Notes under the pieces: model-generated | Databases searched by the model: none | Told to the model about the DNA's origin: nothing | Seen by the model: only the letters and a program-made list of their open reading frames with translations | Made by a program: the position numbers and the translations under genes | In this document: positions 63,801 through 64,000 of the stretch, piece after piece | How positions within the stretch are numbered: position 1 is the first letter of the stretch | Layout of the letters: every line of letters begins with the position of its first letter | Origin: Gammaproteobacteria bacterium | GTDB taxonomy: Bacteria; Pseudomonadota; Gammaproteobacteria; GRL18 | Length of the DNA stretch: 64,000 bases | Reading direction: 5' to 3' | NCBI GenBank assembly: GCA_016744375.1 | Contig: JADGEM010000004.1 | Location: forward strand, 1 to 64,000

Positions 63801-64000
63801 TTGTCAGTAATGCAACTGAAACAATACAAGCACACTTTTCTAATACCTTACAACCCAATGATGAAATTAATCAACTGGAGAAGAAACTTAACCAAAGTGA
63901 ATATAAACATATTTCAAAATTATTGATACTTTTTTCAGGTACTCCTTTTTTATACTTTCTACAACAAAATGAATCTGAAGAACATAGGCTAGAGACTTAT
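60803..64000 (+). CDS. Maf/DUF115 protein with two tandem domains (partial, runs off the right edge)
   Basis: The reading frame is open from GTG at 60803 to the window end (1066 codons); in-frame ATG codons at 60755 and 60722 are alternatives. Maf proteins of the MptE-like DUF115 family are cytosolic and are needed for flagellin glycosylation with nonulosonic acids. Domain 1 (about residues 180-420) has the nucleotide-binding motif ILAGGPSLDHYIEW (205-209 GGPSL), SVDPFPSNFN, GIGPTVTNTA and FGVDLCYSPDG. Helical linkers follow (about 430-735). A second copy (about 740 to the end) repeats the pattern with the motif residues lost: ILINEESINNHIEW. The DNA grows strikingly A-rich after 62 kb. It is divergent from flagellin 2. 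Confidence 0.85.
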   Translation, partial: MIKLSNDTQLGTLIENNFGDKYLFSVNRKNFEQLDYQTQFNKEFNKTFEQKDTLYIITGTDSGMMVQQLLKTPPEKGSAYVFIDFPEVIELTKHLYNLSKHKRIIVSTEDQWEQEAKKIGLEIYFTINKVERIKSFAAQYSYINEYIFLRQTIEDTINHLIWQYQSQLGSKIFIQKQLENLAENHTPAIILENYFEGKAALILAGGPSLDHYIEWIEENQDHYVVIAVTRIARRLLETKIKPDIFVSVDPFPSNFNASKEVFNYEKECLLVHQYHLSPMLLGNWLGINLYLGDLFPWKTNLNQSNLTGIGPTVTNTAILLAIKMGIREQILFGVDLCYSPDGYTHALGSQEYEAGPDLNNIGQTVITNKGEKAETNSAYYEAKTTIEKLAILAKESGGSIYNPSPNSAKINYVKYISIDEIKINKEHISISKFLKKQLSQHKEHFYLKIKHYQNIIKELNAAQFKVNKIEELAKKGLEYNRNFFADDNPEANFKFKLKMDKLEKELNNKNLINFSELAKKFGINEFLYFLNTDTDREWSNEEIKKSGDIYYKAFKTGAIELGRQIFTAVNRTEARLLECNNLNINNNLIKRHLCSFNQSYLLERQIYNQVNRLDRINRKIEKTSFAQKQQQLVKLDYLKQTKNDTIKKCKDLYTTFKANEETIGINNKERLQSIAFYLIMLQNEENYQTRRIQILQNKNPELFFISHTINFLGASPLDYINRQNNINEKFLATKRLNKKSIIINQIKNLTENHTPVTVLKKLFSKESALILINEESINNHIEWLEKNQNNFVVITNSRISKYLLKTAIKPDFIIAKSSNINDFNVHKDTYHYEKNSILVHQNNLSQIFLGNWFGVNLFSGSLFPWESEIDIENLSSTVLDIDPASEDIVNMAVSFAHQTGIIRQIIFTDSYHSSFTKISKDVDNSGSTLLTPVKNKNKPDIVTQIKIDDIQIPETSIDIQELIKIKQLSTTFSSKNIVHYKNILKELIYIQDILIKMNTIVSNATETIQAHFSNTLQPNDEINQLEKKLNQSEYKHISKLLILFSGTPFLYFLQQNESEEHRLETY

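Noticed and set aside
1..64000. tRNA, rRNA, CRISPR arrays, insertion sequences and prophage genes
   Set aside because: None was recognised on either strand. No direct-repeat arrays, transposase or integrase reading frames, or tRNA-like cloverleaves were seen.

Overview
The window looks like part of the chromosome of a low-GC (roughly 40% by eye), polarly flagellated gammaproteobacterium. Three things support this. The flagellar regulators are of the FlrA/FlrB/FlrC type found in Vibrio, Shewanella and Pseudomonas. The chemotaxis operon has the gene order of the Pseudomonas Che2 (F7-type) cluster. Sigma-54 and sigma-28 promoter-like sites can be read in front of the flagellar operons. No rRNA, tRNA, CRISPR array, IS element or prophage was seen, and the species cannot be named from this stretch.

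Layout. 0-5 kb holds housekeeping genes: nhaA behind a pair of perfect DnaA boxes, a short secretin-N-domain protein, ppx/gppA and a Lys/Ala-rich histone-H1-like protein. 5.3-17 kb (minus strand) is one long chemotaxis/partner-switch block, in transcription order STAS, cheY, cheA, cheW, a decayed chemoreceptor, a PAS chemoreceptor, cheR, cheD, cheB, and then an HsbA-HsbR-HptB-like module. 17.1-19.5 kb (plus) is a compact operon of two DUF1538 membrane proteins, a PII-like protein and a CBS protein, followed by a KefB-type antiporter, gltX (minus) and a TusA-like gene. 23.9-29.8 kb (minus) is fliL-M-N-O-P-Q-R-flhB. 30-38 kb is a mixed block: a Sel1/SPOR protein, DUF1249, fliA, a very short rod-like flagellar protein, nudF, mobB-moeA, hemH, a thioredoxin and bolA. 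37.4-38.8 kb pairs an ODP-type metallo-beta-lactamase-fold protein with a small chemoreceptor-tip-like protein. 39-51 kb (minus) is flrB-flrC, fliE-F-G-H-I-J, fliK and a first flagellin. 51-60.5 kb holds a GGDEF-EAL protein, a lone pseudopilin, an FlrA/FleQ-like activator, fliW (plus), fliT, fliS, fliD, flaG and a second flagellin. From 60.8 kb to the right edge runs a very large Maf-type (DUF115) gene that leaves the window.

How it fits together. An FlrA-like activator with sigma-54 would turn on flrBC and the fliL operon, FlrC the fliE and fliK operons, and FliA (sigma-28) the late genes. I found GG-N10-GC sites before flrB, fliE, fliK and fliL. I found TAAAG-N-GCCGATAA-like sites before the che operon, the mini rod protein, the ODP/receptor-tip pair and flagellin 2. 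Flagellin 1 lies behind fliK and so probably under sigma-54, while flagellin 2 is under sigma-28. FliW and a long GGA-containing leader on flagellin 2 suggest additional CsrA-FliW control. The Maf gene next to flagellin 2 suggests glycosylated flagellin. flhA, flhF, flhG, csrA, flgM, the flg genes and the stator genes are not in the window.

The most unusual items are: the Maf gene with a tandem, degenerate second DUF115 domain; the ODP plus soluble receptor-tip pair with its own sigma-28-like promoter; the FlrA-like activator lacking the N-terminal domain and the c-di-GMP contact residues; the 76-residue rod-like flagellar protein under a sigma-28-like promoter; and the DUF1538-DUF1538-PII-CBS operon.
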